60,000 nt of DNA from Polytrichum commune (GCA_950295325.1 OX485806.1:56727169-56787168); one strand, 5' to 3'; shown: positions 12,621 to 25,080, numbered from the stretch's first letter. The notes: a model not told the origin generated them from the letters alone. Numbers and translations are program-made.

Positions 12621-13310
12621 TGTGAGCACAAGATTGTGACCACATGTCATCTTAACTTTCTAAACTTCTAAATTGATCAATTGAGGCTACGTGAGTGATT
12701 GAAAAATAACAAGTGTTTAAAGTTAGTTGAGTTTTTCGAGTTAGTTGTCAAATTAGAATTAACATGGCTATGGTGATTCTCAAGATTAATTAAAAGTTAA
12801 AAACTAAATAGAGTGAAAGAGTTGAACCTAGGTTGAAAGAGGATAGGTTGGGAACGGCTTAGGCCAATCTAATTAGTCGTTTAGGGTTAGTGTGGTGTTC
12901 ATTTAGGGGGGTGAGGCTCCTTTTGGAGGCGATGAGGTTGCTAGATCTTCGGATTCAACCGAAGGGGAGTGTCCCAGGAATGCCGAGGAGTTTGGTTCAT
13001 TCTCTCTCTCACGAACTGGCTGTGAACGGTGAGGCCAGGGGGTGGAGCCCTTTGGGGAAATGGTGACTGGTAGGCTATTGTTGATGAATGGAGGCTAGTA
13101 AAAGAGGCGGGGAAGCGCAATGTGGCTGCCAGTCGGCGGGCGCCTCGAAGAGAAGGGTTAGGCAAGATTTGGCCGAAGGGAGGCTTGAGTTAATGCTCAC
13201 ACTGGCCGCCATTCGGCAGGCTCAATTGTTCCGGCACTAGGGACTAAGATGTATCGTTACCTTCAACGGTTCGAGGGGTGGTATTACCCTACCGAGTTAA
13301 GTTCTCGATT
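12621..13310 (+). mobile_element. LTR-like repeat, copy 1 (probable 3' LTR)
   Basis: Starts TGTGAGCACAAG immediately after the integrase tail and spacer, and shares ordered blocks with the copies at 17,077 and 17,611: TGTGAGC, ACCACATGT, an A/T-rich part, a later GC-rich part around 12,950 (GAATGCCGAGGAGTTTGG) and a CTCTCTCTC tract. Divergence is considerable. The right end is not clear, because I find neither a convincing terminal CA nor a target-site duplication; 13,310 is an estimate from where the GC-rich composition ends. Open frames on either strand here are by-products of the GC-rich sequence. Confidence 0.6.
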
Positions 13311-15164
13311 TAGGTTTTTTGCCAACAAGGGTTCACGATATGTTATTATGTTTTTTTTATCGTTAAGTTTTTTTTAATTGGATAGACCATAAAATGCAAC
13401 TTCATAGGACTAGGATGATGGGTGACTTGTAGAGTCAACATGTTGCATTATCTTCATGAATTGGGGCCATAATTTCCCATCTATGGTTCCAACAACACAA
13501 TAATACATCCGTGCATCATTAACCCCACCTTTCCACCAACAACATTCAGAGTGGTCGTGTCGGTGATTAAATCGATTTCATCCAATACAAAAGTATTTCA
13601 ATAATAAAAATCATTACCATAAAACATAGCAAGGGGACCCGATAACAATGGAATTAGATACCCCCCCCCTACCTAGCGGTCAAGTGATCAATTCACTTGA
13701 CCTTATGAGATAAGTAAGTGAATTTAAGAATGCATACTTTGGCCGCGCTCCCTCCAATCCTAGATGGAACACTAGGGTTAGTGAGCTTATCTCAATGCTC
13801 TTTGTTTGGTTGGGCTCCATGTAGGTTGAGTAGCAACCTCTACTTCATGGACATTGACATTGTTTCATTCCTTATAGCTAACTTGGTTGTGAAACTTAAC
13901 TTAGTCAATGGTTAAAATATCATTTTAATTCATTGTAATTTTGGCCTCACCATAATCAATTCACTTAGAATACAAAATATCTAAATTTTCAATCGAATAA
14001 GAATTGCAAAAGTTACGAGGTTGGAAGTGTGATGTCTATTCAACCAATCATTCCACCTCCACCTATTTAATCCCCAACTTCAAAAATTCATAGTTAATTT
14101 GTTATTACTCGGATTGGAGCTCGCCATATACTATTGGAATGCTATAAAAAAGATCTATTAGAACTAAATATGAGAGTAGAAAATTAATCCGAGATGAATA
14201 TAGAAGCCTCTGTATAATGTAGTAGTCAACTAGAAGGGCTCCAACTATATATCTCCATTTTGGAAATCCATATCTAATTCATTACTTATTCAAATCACAC
14301 GTTGTAAACGGCTTTGGAAAGCTAGACAAAAAAATCAACTTGGGAAAAATATATCTTTTTAGATGCAAGTTTGATTGAGGAGCCACTGTCTAAATGAACA
14401 TCTTATCTTTGAGTTCAATTTTGAAATTCATAATTATTTGTTATTTCAATCAAATTGAAAATGGAAAACGGCTATATATAGATATATCAAATATCAAATA
14501 AAAAGTAATATTTTAAAATATAGATGATAAACTAAGCATTCATACCATAAACGGCCAAGGTTTACAATGCCTCAACTTTAAAACATGCATTCTAACCTAC
14601 CACTAAAAAAAAGGAATTCTAACTAAAAGAATGTAGGGAGAGGATTTCTTCAAGGCGTATTACTAGGCAATTAAAATGACAAAATAATGTTTTTCCTAAT
14701 TATATAGAGGTAGAATCTCACCCAAACATTGAAAATAGGAGAGAAATTTTAATGTGGGAGGAGGGGTTTTTTTAAGCCCTCTCGTAAAATATTTGGACCA
14801 CTCCGCTATCGATCACATTTTTTCAAAAACCCCCCTCATAAATTTGGGCTCGGGGGTTTTTCCGATTGAATTTGCCACCCTCTCGCCGAGGTGATTCCAA
14901 CATGAGTCCTTCAAATTCTTATTTTTCGCCATCGAGTTGACAAGGGGGCAAGTAGACAAGTGATTTTTTTAATTTTTAATTTTTAATTATTTAAAACAAA
15001 AATAAAAATCTTCATTCCGATTTTACCTTCTTACGTTGAACACCTTCATTTATCTTGTGTGGCCTATATTAATTAATAAATTAAACCTTGCTTAGCTTGC
15101 ATCTACTAACTTAACTTCTTAGCTAGTTGTTTTTACTAGCTTGCAATTAATCTTACTAAGCTCG
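13311..15164. other. intergenic DNA with small low-complexity features
   Basis: No supported gene. It holds a run of nine C at 13,661-13,669 and a G/C-tract inverted repeat at 14,825-14,861. An open frame at 13,718-13,915 (plus) has no recognisable motif. The rest is AT-rich. Confidence 0.5.
14825..14861. repeat. 10-bp perfect inverted repeat AAAAACCCCC / GGGGGTTTTT
   Basis: Arms at 14,825-14,834 and 14,852-14,861 with a 17-base loop. A further GGGGTTTTTTT lies about 60 bp upstream (from 14,763) and could pair with the same arm. On one strand it would give a stem followed by a T run, but no gene is adjacent, and Rho-independent termination does not apply to plant nuclear genes. Confidence 0.7.
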
Positions 15165-15240
15165 TTTCTTTCTTAGCTAGAAAATTTTCCTAGCCTAGCT
15201 AGTTTCTTTCTTACCTAGCAAATTTTCCTAGCCTAGCTAG
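15165..15240. repeat. 38-bp tandem repeat, two copies
   Basis: Copies at 15,165-15,202 and 15,203-15,240 differ at two positions. Each ends in CCTAGCCTAGCTAG, and related CTAGCTAG-type words extend to either side (about 15,090-15,260), so this is a small decayed minisatellite. Confidence 0.8.
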
Positions 15241-16177
15241 TTTCTACCACTAGTTAGGTTTTTTTTACTAACATTACTTTAACTACACGGGTGAAGGCCC
15301 AAAGTCTTCAACAATTCATCTTTCTTTTTTTAGCACTAAATGAACTATTTTTTTTACAATTCTCTATCAATTCTAACTTTTAATGCTAGAATCCTAATTA
15401 AAAGTGAGCCCGCGGAGTAATGGACCACTCTAGGGTTTCACAAAGGGTGTGTTGTATTATTTTGTAAGGCTATGCTGAATATTTTGAGTTAAAGAATGTA
15501 GGTATGTAGTATAGTTTTGAATGATGTTCAGTAGTGATAAGAAAAGTCTATCACCATCTACGTAAAGAGTAGATGTGGATGGACTAGTTGCTTGATAGAA
15601 TTGGAGACCAAACAACAAAATTATAGTGGTATGAAGCTACTTAGGGGCTCTAGTCCACACGGCTAAGGGAAAACGTCTACTTGACACCAACTCTTAAGAG
15701 GGAGACAAAATGTTCCTTGACGGTGGAGTTGGGGCCCTACGCAGAGTCCTAGAGGCTTATATGGGAAGGCGGCTTTGCCGACTGACCCTACCCGCTCCAA
15801 AACAACATGGCCTCCACGGGTGTTGGCCTAATGTGGGGGCAAAGTTGCCAAGTATGCTTCGGGTTGTTGACGTGTTGCTCTAAGAAAGCAATGACCAATT
15901 TAAGATTGGACGAACATGAATGGAAGTCCGCACCTAACCATTGGCTATTTATTAAATGGAGCATCTCAAATACACATGTAAGATGGTTTGTTAACCAAAT
16001 TATGATCTTGAAGGTCCAAGGCATGGGGAGTTAATCATGCGTGTGTGTAGGATGTGCAGGATTCGTGGTTGTGACATCAACTAGAGTTGAGAAATGGTGA
16101 AGATAAATCAAGGGGAACTAAGAAGGTTTGCCACATGTGGAATTACAACAAGGTTCCAGTCTTTGAACTAGCATTTT
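15241..16177. other. unresolved stretch upstream of protease relic
   Basis: From about 15,560 the base composition becomes more GC-rich, like the retroelement pieces nearby. A plus-strand frame at 15,807-16,034 (75 codons, Trp/His-containing) is open but matches nothing I know. It could be 5' leader or damaged Gag of the element whose protease lies downstream. I cannot identify an LTR or primer-binding site here. Confidence 0.35.
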
Positions 16178-16484
16178 AAAGAAGAGATGGGCAAAAAATG
16201 CATAAGTGACGATGGTGAGCCCGGGGCTTCAAAAACGTTGCGACACTCAAAACAAAATAAGGATCTTGTCCAAAGGATTTTGACATCAACATTGAATCTA
16301 ATGACAATGTTGGGGATGATGGTGGAATGGGTGAGGAAGTAGAGGATTCCTTTAAAACTGATTCTCCATACCTTGAAAAAAAATTGGGGGCTAGATTTTT
16401 GAATGCACCCGAGAACTTGGAAAGTGGTGATGTTGGATTGAAATTCCAACAACAAAGTGAATGCCAAAATAAAGCATATTTATA
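16178..16484 (+). pseudogene. possible Gag C-terminal relic
   Basis: Two consecutive plus-strand frames have coding-like, hydrophilic composition: 16,178 to about 16,270 (Lys/Asp-rich), then from 16,276 an acidic frame with Asp/Gly/Glu runs ending at TAA 16,483-16,485. The stop overlaps the ATG of the protease frame as TAATG. This fits a linker between Gag and protease in a frameshifted element. No zinc knuckle is seen, so the assignment is by position and composition only. Confidence 0.3.
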
Positions 16485-16832
16485 ATGCCGACCAAATATT
16501 ACAATGTGGTTGTGTGGCCAATGCCGAGTTTTTTGTATTTCGAGGCCCAAATCAATGGAAGGAATGTATCATATTTGATTGACACGAGAACAACGCACTC
16601 CTTCATAGGCCGGGAGTTTGCAAGGGAGTTGGACTTGCCAATGCGTAGAGCGGACAAGTCCATCAACGTGCGATTTGCAAAGGGTGAGTCGCATGAAACA
16701 AAGGAATTGGCATTACATGTGACCTTGAAGTGTGGGACATGGAAGTTTGTGGAATGTTTCAGATTATGTAAATTGGATAAGGTGGACTTTATTTTGGAGG
16801 ATACATTTTTGAAACTCACATGGTATATGTGA
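16485..16832 (+). pseudogene. Ty3/Gypsy retropepsin-like aspartic protease relic
   Basis: A 115-codon frame with the arrangement of plant Gypsy proteases: a beta-strand lead (FEAQINGRNVSYLI), the active-site region at codons 33-37, then HSFIGREFARELDLP and a later FILEDTFL segment where intact copies usually have a Gly instead of the Glu. The catalytic Asp33 and Thr34 are kept, but the usual Gly is Arg35 and the next small residue is Thr36, so the D-T-G triad is broken (a CpG-type G to A change could explain Arg). About codon 108 the homologous reading moves to another frame (VYVRHKVV type residues), so a one-base deletion near 16,810 causes the early TGA. Non-functional by both criteria. Reverse transcriptase does not follow. 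Confidence 0.75.
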
Positions 16833-17076
16833 GGCACAAGGTGGTGCAAAGTAGGAGGGTTGGTTCCCTCCTATGAACTATAAGGTCCGGGGTAGGAGGA
16901 GCTAACCATTAGCATGACGGAATGCGAATGGTTAGCACTTGTAACCTTTGCTAGGAATGGAAGTTGGCAAGATTTTTCAGGGGACTAGCAAGGGTTGCGA
17001 CATTTAGGGCCAAGTAGTCATTTCCCGTTGATGCGCGTTGTGGGTCGTTCATTTGCAAATTAGCTAAGAGGATTCA
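16833..17076 (+). other. tail after the protease relic
   Basis: Short coding-like snatches in shifting frames, consistent with the protease to reverse-transcriptase linker of the same element, ending at the LTR-like repeat that starts at 17,077. The reverse transcriptase, RNase H and integrase are missing, so the element has a large internal deletion or was cut by insertion of the LTR copy. Confidence 0.35.
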
Positions 17077-17610
17077 TGTGAGCCCAATTTGGTGCCCACA
17101 TGTGTTCTTGATCTTAAAAAACTCATTTAATCTTAGATTTTGTTATTGTTTTGAATATTCAAAAAAACATAAAAAGAGTGATGCTCTCTAGTTGAATGAA
17201 AATGGGTTTAAAAGGCTAGGTGCTTACTTATTTGTTACTTAAGGTGTGAGGGTTTAAGTAGGGGATAAGACAGGGTTTAGCAAAGCGTTGAAAGTTAAAA
17301 TTGAGTTAGGCCATGCTTCGGGTGTTCGTTTTGGGTAGTGTTTAAGTCCTTATAAGGGGGATACCGTTAAGTGGGTAAGATCCCGAATTTCCGAATCCCG
17401 GAGGGAGGCTCTTGGAATGCCCGGGGAGGTTGTCTCTCTCTCTCTCTCTCTCAGGTGGGCAACAAGGAGGACGTAGAGTAGGAAGAAAACCCAGCTGGGT
17501 TGAAAAAAAGGAGAAGAATTGTTGGTTGACCTTGTGTGCATTATGGTGGCAGCCTTGATTGAATGAGGGGAAGGGAAGAGACCAAAAACAATGAAGAATT
17601 GGGGGCAGTT
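17077..17610 (+). mobile_element. LTR-like repeat, copy 2
   Basis: Starts TGTGAGCCCAATTTGGTGCC and shares ordered blocks with the copy at 17,611: CCCACATGTGTTCTT, CATAAAAAGAGTG versus TATAAAAAGAGTG, GTTCGTT.TGGGT, a CCGGAG-type GC-rich block, and a TC tract. It is followed without gap by the next copy. Its left flank does not resemble the internal flank of copies 1 and 3. A CTTATAAGG at about 17,349 could be the TATA box of the LTR. Confidence 0.6.
17433..17452. repeat. TC dinucleotide microsatellite
   Basis: Ten TC units inside LTR-like copy 2. The homologous position in the other two copies also carries a shorter CT run, so the tract is part of the LTR family and has expanded here. Confidence 0.9.
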
Positions 17611-18300
17611 TGTGAGCCCAAAATCTGTGCCCACATGTGTTCTTAAGATAAAAACAGTCCATTAGGATTAGACTTTGATTTGTAATTGATTACGCAAAAT
17701 ATAAAAAGAGTGGAGGTTCTAAATTTGAATTTGAATTGAGTTAAAACTAGAGGTTAAGGCCTTGGTGCTAGTGGGTTAGGAAGCTTGAAGCTTAGGCTTG
17801 AGAGTTGGGTTCACCATAACCATTAGGGAGTAGTTGTTGTTCGTTATGGGTTAGGGATCACTGGTGACCCTAACGACATCCGGAGTCGGGAAAAGGTAGC
17901 AGTTGGAAGGCTGAAGCCCTCTCTCTCTCTTGGTCAGTGAACCTAGGACAGAAGGCCAGGTCGGAGGCGGCGGAGTGGGTATGTGCGAGGAGCGGGTGAA
18001 TGCAGGGTGGTGATGGCTGAGCAGAGGACAGGGGAGGAGAGCGAGCAGGTGCCCTGGAGTGGAATGCCTCCAGCAAGGGGGACATTTGTGGTGAAGGCAG
18101 TGGCACCAAACTGCTGCGGCCAGCTTGGGAAACTTAGTAGTGTGAGCGTAGAGCGGAGAGCAGAAATTGGAGAGCGGAAATTTTTGAATTTGTTGGGTAA
18201 AAATAGGACAAGCAGTGCCTATTTCCGTGGAATTTATGGATAGTTTGAATTGAATTTGTTGGAAGGCACCCCAATCCCGTGGAGATATTGACCCAACCTA
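17611..18300 (+). mobile_element. LTR-like repeat, copy 3
   Basis: Begins TGTGAGCCCAAAATCTGTGC, 534 bp after the start of copy 2, and follows GGGGGCAGTT, which resembles the sequence before copy 1. Shared blocks are listed under copy 2. The GC-rich second half (about 17,880-18,130) gives open frames on both strands that are not genes. The right end is uncertain; 18,300 is an estimate. Confidence 0.55.
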
Positions 18301-18658
18301 GGTCGAGGAACAAACGGAACCTAAAGGCATGGAAGAATGTATTTGTTATGAAAGATCTTATGGTCTAGGTTTTGAAATTGTTTCATATTAAATTAGGGCT
18401 GACGTCATCAATTGAAATCAAACATCAAAACATATGTTGAAGAAGAAGTTGAATGGTACGGTAGTCATTCCAAGAACTCTTAGATGTCCAGAATTCCCAT
18501 ACACAAAATATTTGATTGGCCGAGATAATGTAGGTGAAGTTAGGTGCCAAAATCAAGACTTACAAAAATGTGTATCCAATTCAATTTGCTATAAACATTT
18601 TACTCCAGAAAAGAAAACAAAGGTGTGCGCAAAAAATCCATTTGGCTCGGAGACGTGT
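18301..18658. other. intergenic stretch with a TGACGTCA palindrome
   Basis: No supported gene. The palindrome TGACGTCA at 18,400-18,407 is a consensus site for bZIP transcription factors, but a single 8-bp site carries little weight. The plus-strand open frame from 18,434 is antisense to, and mostly outside, the minus-strand frame described next and has no recognisable domain. Confidence 0.4.
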
Positions 18659-19159
18659 CTACATCCTATTGGTCGGGCATGTCCAATACGGTGCACCTGG
18701 ATGGAAGCTGGTGCCATAGAACTCCACCGCACAGAATGACATCTCCAATTCATCCCTTAGCTTAGATAATCTCCGCAATGACAAATCCCCCAAGTCCCAC
18801 ATAAGAATCCTACGCGAAATCCGTGTGCTGACGTGGCGGCTATGTGAGAACCACATGAAGTTTAGTTGAAATTGAGTGATGAGGTTATGTTCGCGTGGCA
18901 AACAAACCTTTGTGATAACATTAGGACCCATCGCGTATTCATATTGAGCCAAACGAAGAGCATTGTACTCCGCACTTTTATCCACAATCATTTTCCATGC
19001 TTTGCAAGATAGCCTCAAACTATGGATTAACAAGAAACAGAGTTGGGTGTCCAATGCCGTCTCTGCACCCATATCCACATTTGCGCCACCCACCAACAAG
19101 TTTGGGACCAAGACCGTCAATTCTACATCTTCGTCCAAATGCAATGCAAAGGGCTCCAT
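18659..19159 (-). CDS. hypothetical protein, 166-167 residues, possibly F-box-like
   Basis: An uninterrupted minus-strand frame; the first ATG is at 19,159, 11 codons after an in-frame TGA near 19,190, and the frame ends at TAG 18,659-18,661. Acidic N-terminus, a central Leu/Arg/Lys-rich helix with a C-K-A-W-K-x-I-V-D-x-S-A-E-Y-x-A-L-R-L-A pattern, then a Trp/Arg-rich segment and a Cys/Pro-rich end. The central pattern resembles the last part of some F-box domains (C-x-x-W-x-x-L/I-V...), but the LPxE/V-L start of an F-box is not seen. I recall similar open frames from bryophyte genomes, without being able to check. It may be a full small gene, an exon, or the remains of a longer gene whose 5' part was replaced by satellite: the array edge is only about 40 bp upstream of the ATG. 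No promoter is visible in that gap. Confidence 0.4.
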   Translation of the reverse strand: MEPFALHLDEDVELTVLVPNLLVGGANVDMGAETALDTQLCFLLIHSLRLSCKAWKMIVDKSAEYNALRLAQYEYAMGPNVITKVCLPREHNLITQFQLNFMWFSHSRHVSTRISRRILMWDLGDLSLRRLSKLRDELEMSFCAVEFYGTSFHPGAPYWTCPTNRM

Positions 19160-22100
19160 CAAGTGGGATTGGCGCGATCGTCCCCAACCTCATACGTCAT
19201 CCAAACCACAAACATTCATCATATGAATGAAAGTTGAAAATATGGCTCTCAAAATTGAGAGCATGCAAAACACACAACCATTCAAGACCTGAATCAAAGT
19301 TGAGAATGTAGTTCACACATGTAGGCTCTCGGAATTGAGAGCATCCAAAACACACAACCATTCAAAACGTGAGTCAAAGTTTAGAATGTGGTTCACACAT
19401 GTAGGCTCTCGGAAGTGAGAGCATCCAAAACACACAACCATTCAACACGTGATTCAAAATTGAGACTGTGGTTCACACATGTAGGCTCTCGGAAGTGAGA
19501 GCATCCAAAACAACACAAAATTAAACACATGAATCAAAATTGTGAATGTGGTTCACACATGTAGGCTCTCGGAACTGAGAGCATCCAAAACAAACAACCA
19601 TTCAACACGTGAAGCAAAGTTGAGAATGTGGTTCACACATGTAGGCTCTCGGAAGTGAGAGCATCCAAAACACACAACCATTCAACAAGTGAATCAAAGT
19701 TGAGAATGTGGTTCACACATGTAGGCTCTCGGAAGTGAGAGCTTCCAAAAAAACACAAAATTCAACACCTGAATCAAAGTTCAGAATGTGGTTCACACAT
19801 GTAGGCTCTCGGAATTGAAAGCATCCAAGACACACAACCATTCAACACGTGAGTCAAAGTTGAGAATGTGGTTCACACATGTAGGCTCTCGGAATTGAAA
19901 GCATCCAAAACACACAACCATTCAACACGTGAATCAAAGTTGAGAATCTCGTTCACACATGTAGGCTCTCGGAAGTGACAACATCCAAAACACACAACCA
20001 TTCAACACGTGAATCAAAGTTGACAATGTGGTTCACACATGTAGGCTCTCGGAAGTGAGAGCATCCCAAACACACAACCATTCAAAACGTGAATCAAAGT
20101 TTAGAATGTGGCTCACACATGTAGGCTCTCGGAATTGAAAGCATCCAAGACACACAACCAATGAACACGTGAGTTAAAGTTGAGAATCTGGTTCACACAT
20201 GTAGGCTCTCGGAAGTGAGAGCATCCAACACAGACAACCATTCAACACGTGAATCAAAGTTGAGAATCTGGTTCACACATGTAGGCTCTCGGAATTGAAA
20301 GCATCCAAAAAAACACAAAATTCAACACATGAATCAAAGTTGAGAATGTGGTTCACACATGTAGGCTCTCGTAATTGAAAGCATCCAAAACACACGACCA
20401 TTCAACACGTGAATCAAAGTTGAGAATGTGGTTCACACATGTAGCCTCTCCGAAGTGAGAGCATCCAAAAAAGCACAAAATTCAACCCATGAATCAAAGT
20501 TGAGAATGTGGTTCACACATGTAGGCTCTCGGAATTGAGAGCATCCAAAACACACAACCATTGAAAACCTGAATCAAAGTTGAGAATGTGGTTCACACAA
20601 GTAGGCTCTCGGAAGTGAGAGCGTCCAAAACGCACAACCATTCAACACGTGAATCAAAGTTGAGAATGTGGTTCACACATGTAGGCTCTCGGAAGTGAGA
20701 GCATCCAAAAAAACAGAAAATTCAACACATAAATCAAAGTTGAGAATGTGGTTCACACATGTAGGCTCTCGGAATTGAAAGCATCCAAAACACACAACCA
20801 TTCAAGACCTGAATCAAAGTTGAGAATCTCGTTCCTACATGTAGGCTCTCGGAAGTGAGAGCATCCAAAACACACAACCATTCACCACGTGAATCAAAGT
20901 TGAGAAAGTGGTTCACACATGTAGGCTCTCGGAAGTGAGAACATCCAAAAAAACACAAAATTCAACACATGAATCAAAGTTCAGAATGTGGTTCACACGT
21001 GTAGGCTCTCGGAAGTGAGAGCATCCAAAAAAATACAAAATTCAACACCTGAATCAAAGTTGAGAATGTGGTTCACACATGTAGGCTCTCGCAATTGAAA
21101 GCATCCAAGACACACAACCATTCAACACGTGAGTCAAAGTTGACAATCTGGTTCACAAATGTAGGCTCTCGGAAGTGCGAGCATCCAAAAAACACACAAA
21201 ATTCAACACCTCAATCAAACTTGAGAATGTGGTTCACACATGTAGGCTCTCGGAATTGAGAGCATCCAAAACACACAACCATTCAAGACCTGAATAAAAG
21301 TTGAGAATCTCGTTCAAACATGTAGGCTCTCGAAAGTGACAGCATCCAAAATACACAACCATTCAACACGTGAATCAAAGTTGAGACTGTGGTTCACACA
21401 TGTAGCCTCTCGGAAGTGAGAGCATCCAAAACATATAACCATTCAACACGTGAGTCAAAGTTGAGAATGTGGTTCACACATGTAGGCTCTCGGAAATGAG
21501 AGCATCCAAAACACACAAAATTCAACACCTGAATCAAAGTTGAGAATGTGGTTCACACATGTAAGCTCTCGGAATTGAAAGCATCCAAAACACACAACCA
21601 TTCAACACGTGAATCAAAGTTGAGAATGTGGTTCACACATGTAGGCTCTCGGAAGTGAGAGCATCCAAAATAACACAAAATTCAACACATGATACAAAAT
21701 TGAGAATGTGGTTCACACATGTAGGCTCTCGGAATTGAAAGCATCTAAAACACACAACCATTCAACACGTGAATCAAAGTTGAGAATCTCGTTCACACAT
21801 GTAGGCTCTCGGAAGTGACAACGTCCAAAACACACAACCATTCAACACGTGAATCAAAGTTGAGAATGTGGTTCACACATGTAGGCTCTCGGAATTGAAA
21901 GCATCCAAAACACACAACCATTCAACACGTGAATCAAAGTTGAGAATGTGGTTCACACATGTAGGCTCTCAGAAGTGAGAGCATCCAAAAAAACACAAAA
22001 TTCAACACATGAATCAAAGTTGAGAATGTGTTTCACACATGTAGGCTCTCGGAATTGAAAGCATCCAAAACACACAACCATTCGAAACGTGAATCAAAGT

Positions 22101-25080
22101 TGAGAATGTGGTTCACACATGTAGGCTCTCGGAAGTGAGAGCATCCAAAAAAACATAAAATTCAACACATGAATCAAAGTTGAGAATGTGGTTCACACAT
22201 GTAGGCTCTCGGAATTGAAAGCATCCAAAACACACAACCATTCAACACGTGAATCAAAGTTGAGAATGTGGTTCACACATGTAGGCTCTCGGAAGTGAGA
22301 GCATCGAAAACACACAACCATTCGAAACGTGAATGAAAGTTGAGAATGTGGTTCACACATGTCGGCTCTCGGAATTGAAGGCATCCAAAACACACAACCA
22401 TTCAACACCTGAATCAAAGTTGAGAATGTGGTTCACACATGTAGGCTCTCGGAATTGAGAGCATCCAAAACACATACCCATTCAACACGTGAATCAAAGT
22501 TGAGAATCTGGTTCAAACATGTAGGCTCTCGGAATTGAAAGCATCCAAAACACACAACCATTCAACACGTGAATCAAAGTTGAGAATGTGGTTCACACAT
22601 GTAGGCTCTCGGAAATGAAAGCATCCAAGACATACAACCAGTCAACACGTGAGTCAAAGTTGAGAATGTGGTTCACACATGTAGGCTCTCGGAAGTGAGA
22701 GCATCGAAAACACACAAAATTCAACACCTGAATCAAAGTTGAGAATGTGGTTCACAAATGTAAGCTCTCGGAATTAAAAGCATCCAAAACACACAACCAT
22801 TCAAGACCTGAATAAAAGTTGAGAATCTCGTTCACACATGTAGGCTCTCGGAAGTGACAGCATCCAAAATACACAACCATTCAACACGTGAATCAAGGTT
22901 GAGACTGTGTTTCACACATGTAGCCTCTCGGAAGTGAGAGTATCCAAAACATATAACCATTCAACACGTGAGTCAAAATTGAGAATCTGGTTCACACATG
23001 TAGGCTCTCGGAATTGAAAGCATCCAAAACACGAAACCATTCAACACGTGAATCAAAGTTGAGAATGTGGTTCACACATGTAGGCTCTCGTAATTGAGAG
23101 CATCCAAAACACACAACCATTCATCACGTGAATCAAAGTTGAGTATGTGGTTCACACAAGTAGGCTCTCGGAAGTGAGAGCATCCAAAACACACAACCAT
23201 TCGAAACGTGAATGAAAGTTGAGAATGTGGTTCACACATGTCGGCTCTCGGAATTGAAGGCATCCAAAACACACAACCATTCAACACGTGAATCAAAGTT
23301 GAGAATGTGGTTCACACATGTAAGCTCTCGGAATTGAAAGCATCCAAAACACACAACCATTCAACACGTGAATCAAAGTTGAGAATCTCGTTCACACATG
23401 TAGGCTCTCCGAACTGACAACATCCAAAACACACAACCATTCAACACGTGAATCAAAGTTGAGAATGTGGTTCACACAAGTAGGCTCTCGGAAGTGAGAG
23501 CATCCAAAACACACAACCATTCGAAACGTGAATGAAAGTTGAGAATGTGGTTCACACATGTCGGCTCTCGGAATTGAAGGCATCCAAAACACACAACCAT
23601 TCAACACCTGAATGAAAGTTGAGAATGTGGTTCACACATGTAAGCTCTCGGAATTGAAAGCATCCAAAACACACAACCATTCAACACGTGAATCAATGTT
23701 GAGAATCTCGTTCACACATGTAGGCTCTCCGAACTGACAACATCCAAAACACACAACCATTCAACACGTGAATCAAAGTTGAGAATCTGGTTCACACATG
23801 TAGGCTCTCGGAAGTGAAAGCATCCAAAATAACACAAAATTCAACACATGATACAAAATTGAGAATGTGGTTCACACATGTAGGCTCTCGGAATTGAAAG
23901 CATCCAAAACACACAACCATTCAACACGTGAATCAAAGTTGAGAATCTCGTTCACACATGTAGGCTCTCCGAACTGACAACATCCAAAACACACAACCAT
24001 TCAACACGTGAATCAAAGTTGAGAATGTGGTTCACACAAGTAGGCTCTCGGAAGTGAGAGCATCCAAAACACACAACCATTCGAAACGTGAATGAAAGTT
24101 GAGAATGTGGTTCACACATGTAGGCTCTCGGAATTGAAGGCATCCAAAACACACAACCATTCAACACCTGAATCAAAGTTGAGAATGTGGTTCACACATG
24201 TAGGCTCTCGGAAGTGAGAGCATCCAAAAAAACACAACCATTCAACACGTGAATCAAAGTTGAGACTGTGGTTCACACATGTAGGCTCTCGGAAGTGAGA
24301 GCATCCAAAAAAACACAAAATTCAACACATGAATCAAAGTTGAGAATGTGGTTCACACATGTAGGCTCTCGGAAGTGAGAGCATCCAAAACACACAACCA
24401 TTCAACACGTGACTCAAAGTTGAGAATGTGGTTCACACATGTAGGCTCTCGGAAGTGAGAGCATCCAAAAAAACACAAAATTCAACACATGAATCAAAGT
24501 TGAGAATGTGGTTCACACATGTAGGCTCTCGGAAGTGAGAGCATCCAAAACACACAACCATTCGAAACGTGAATCAAAGTTGAGAATGTGGTTCACACAT
24601 GTAAGCTCTCGGAATTGAAAGCATCCAAAACACACAACCATTCAACACGTGAATCAAAGTTGAGAATGTGGTTCACACATGTAGGCTCTCGGAAGTGAGA
24701 GCATCCAAAAAAACACAAAATTCAACACATGAATCAAAGTTGAGAATGTGGTTCACACATGTAGGCTCTCGGAAGTGAGAGCATCCAAAACACACAACCA
24801 TTCGAAACGTGAATCAAAGTTGAGAATGTGGTTCACACATGTAGGCTCTCGGAATTGAAAGCATCCAAAACACAGAACCATTCAACACCTGAATCAAAGT
24901 TGAGAATGTGGTTCACACATGTAAGCTCTCGGAATTGAAAGCATCCAAAACACACAACCATTCAACACGTGAATCAAAGTTGAGAATCTCGTTCACACAT
25001 GTAGGCTCTCGGAACTGACACCATCCAAAACACACAACCATTCAACACGTGAATCAAAGTTGAGGATCTGGTTCACACAT

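Noticed and set aside
14825-14861. Transcription terminator
   Set aside because: A stem followed by a T run is not a terminator signal for plant nuclear genes, and no gene is adjacent.
16168-16550. Minus-strand open frames opposite the protease relic
   Set aside because: They are antisense shadows; the plus strand carries the recognisable protease features.
17342-18243. Open frames with Arg-Glu repeats and GC-rich frames in the LTR copies
   Set aside because: The Arg-Glu runs are just the CT microsatellite read on the opposite strand; the frames differ between homologous LTR copies.
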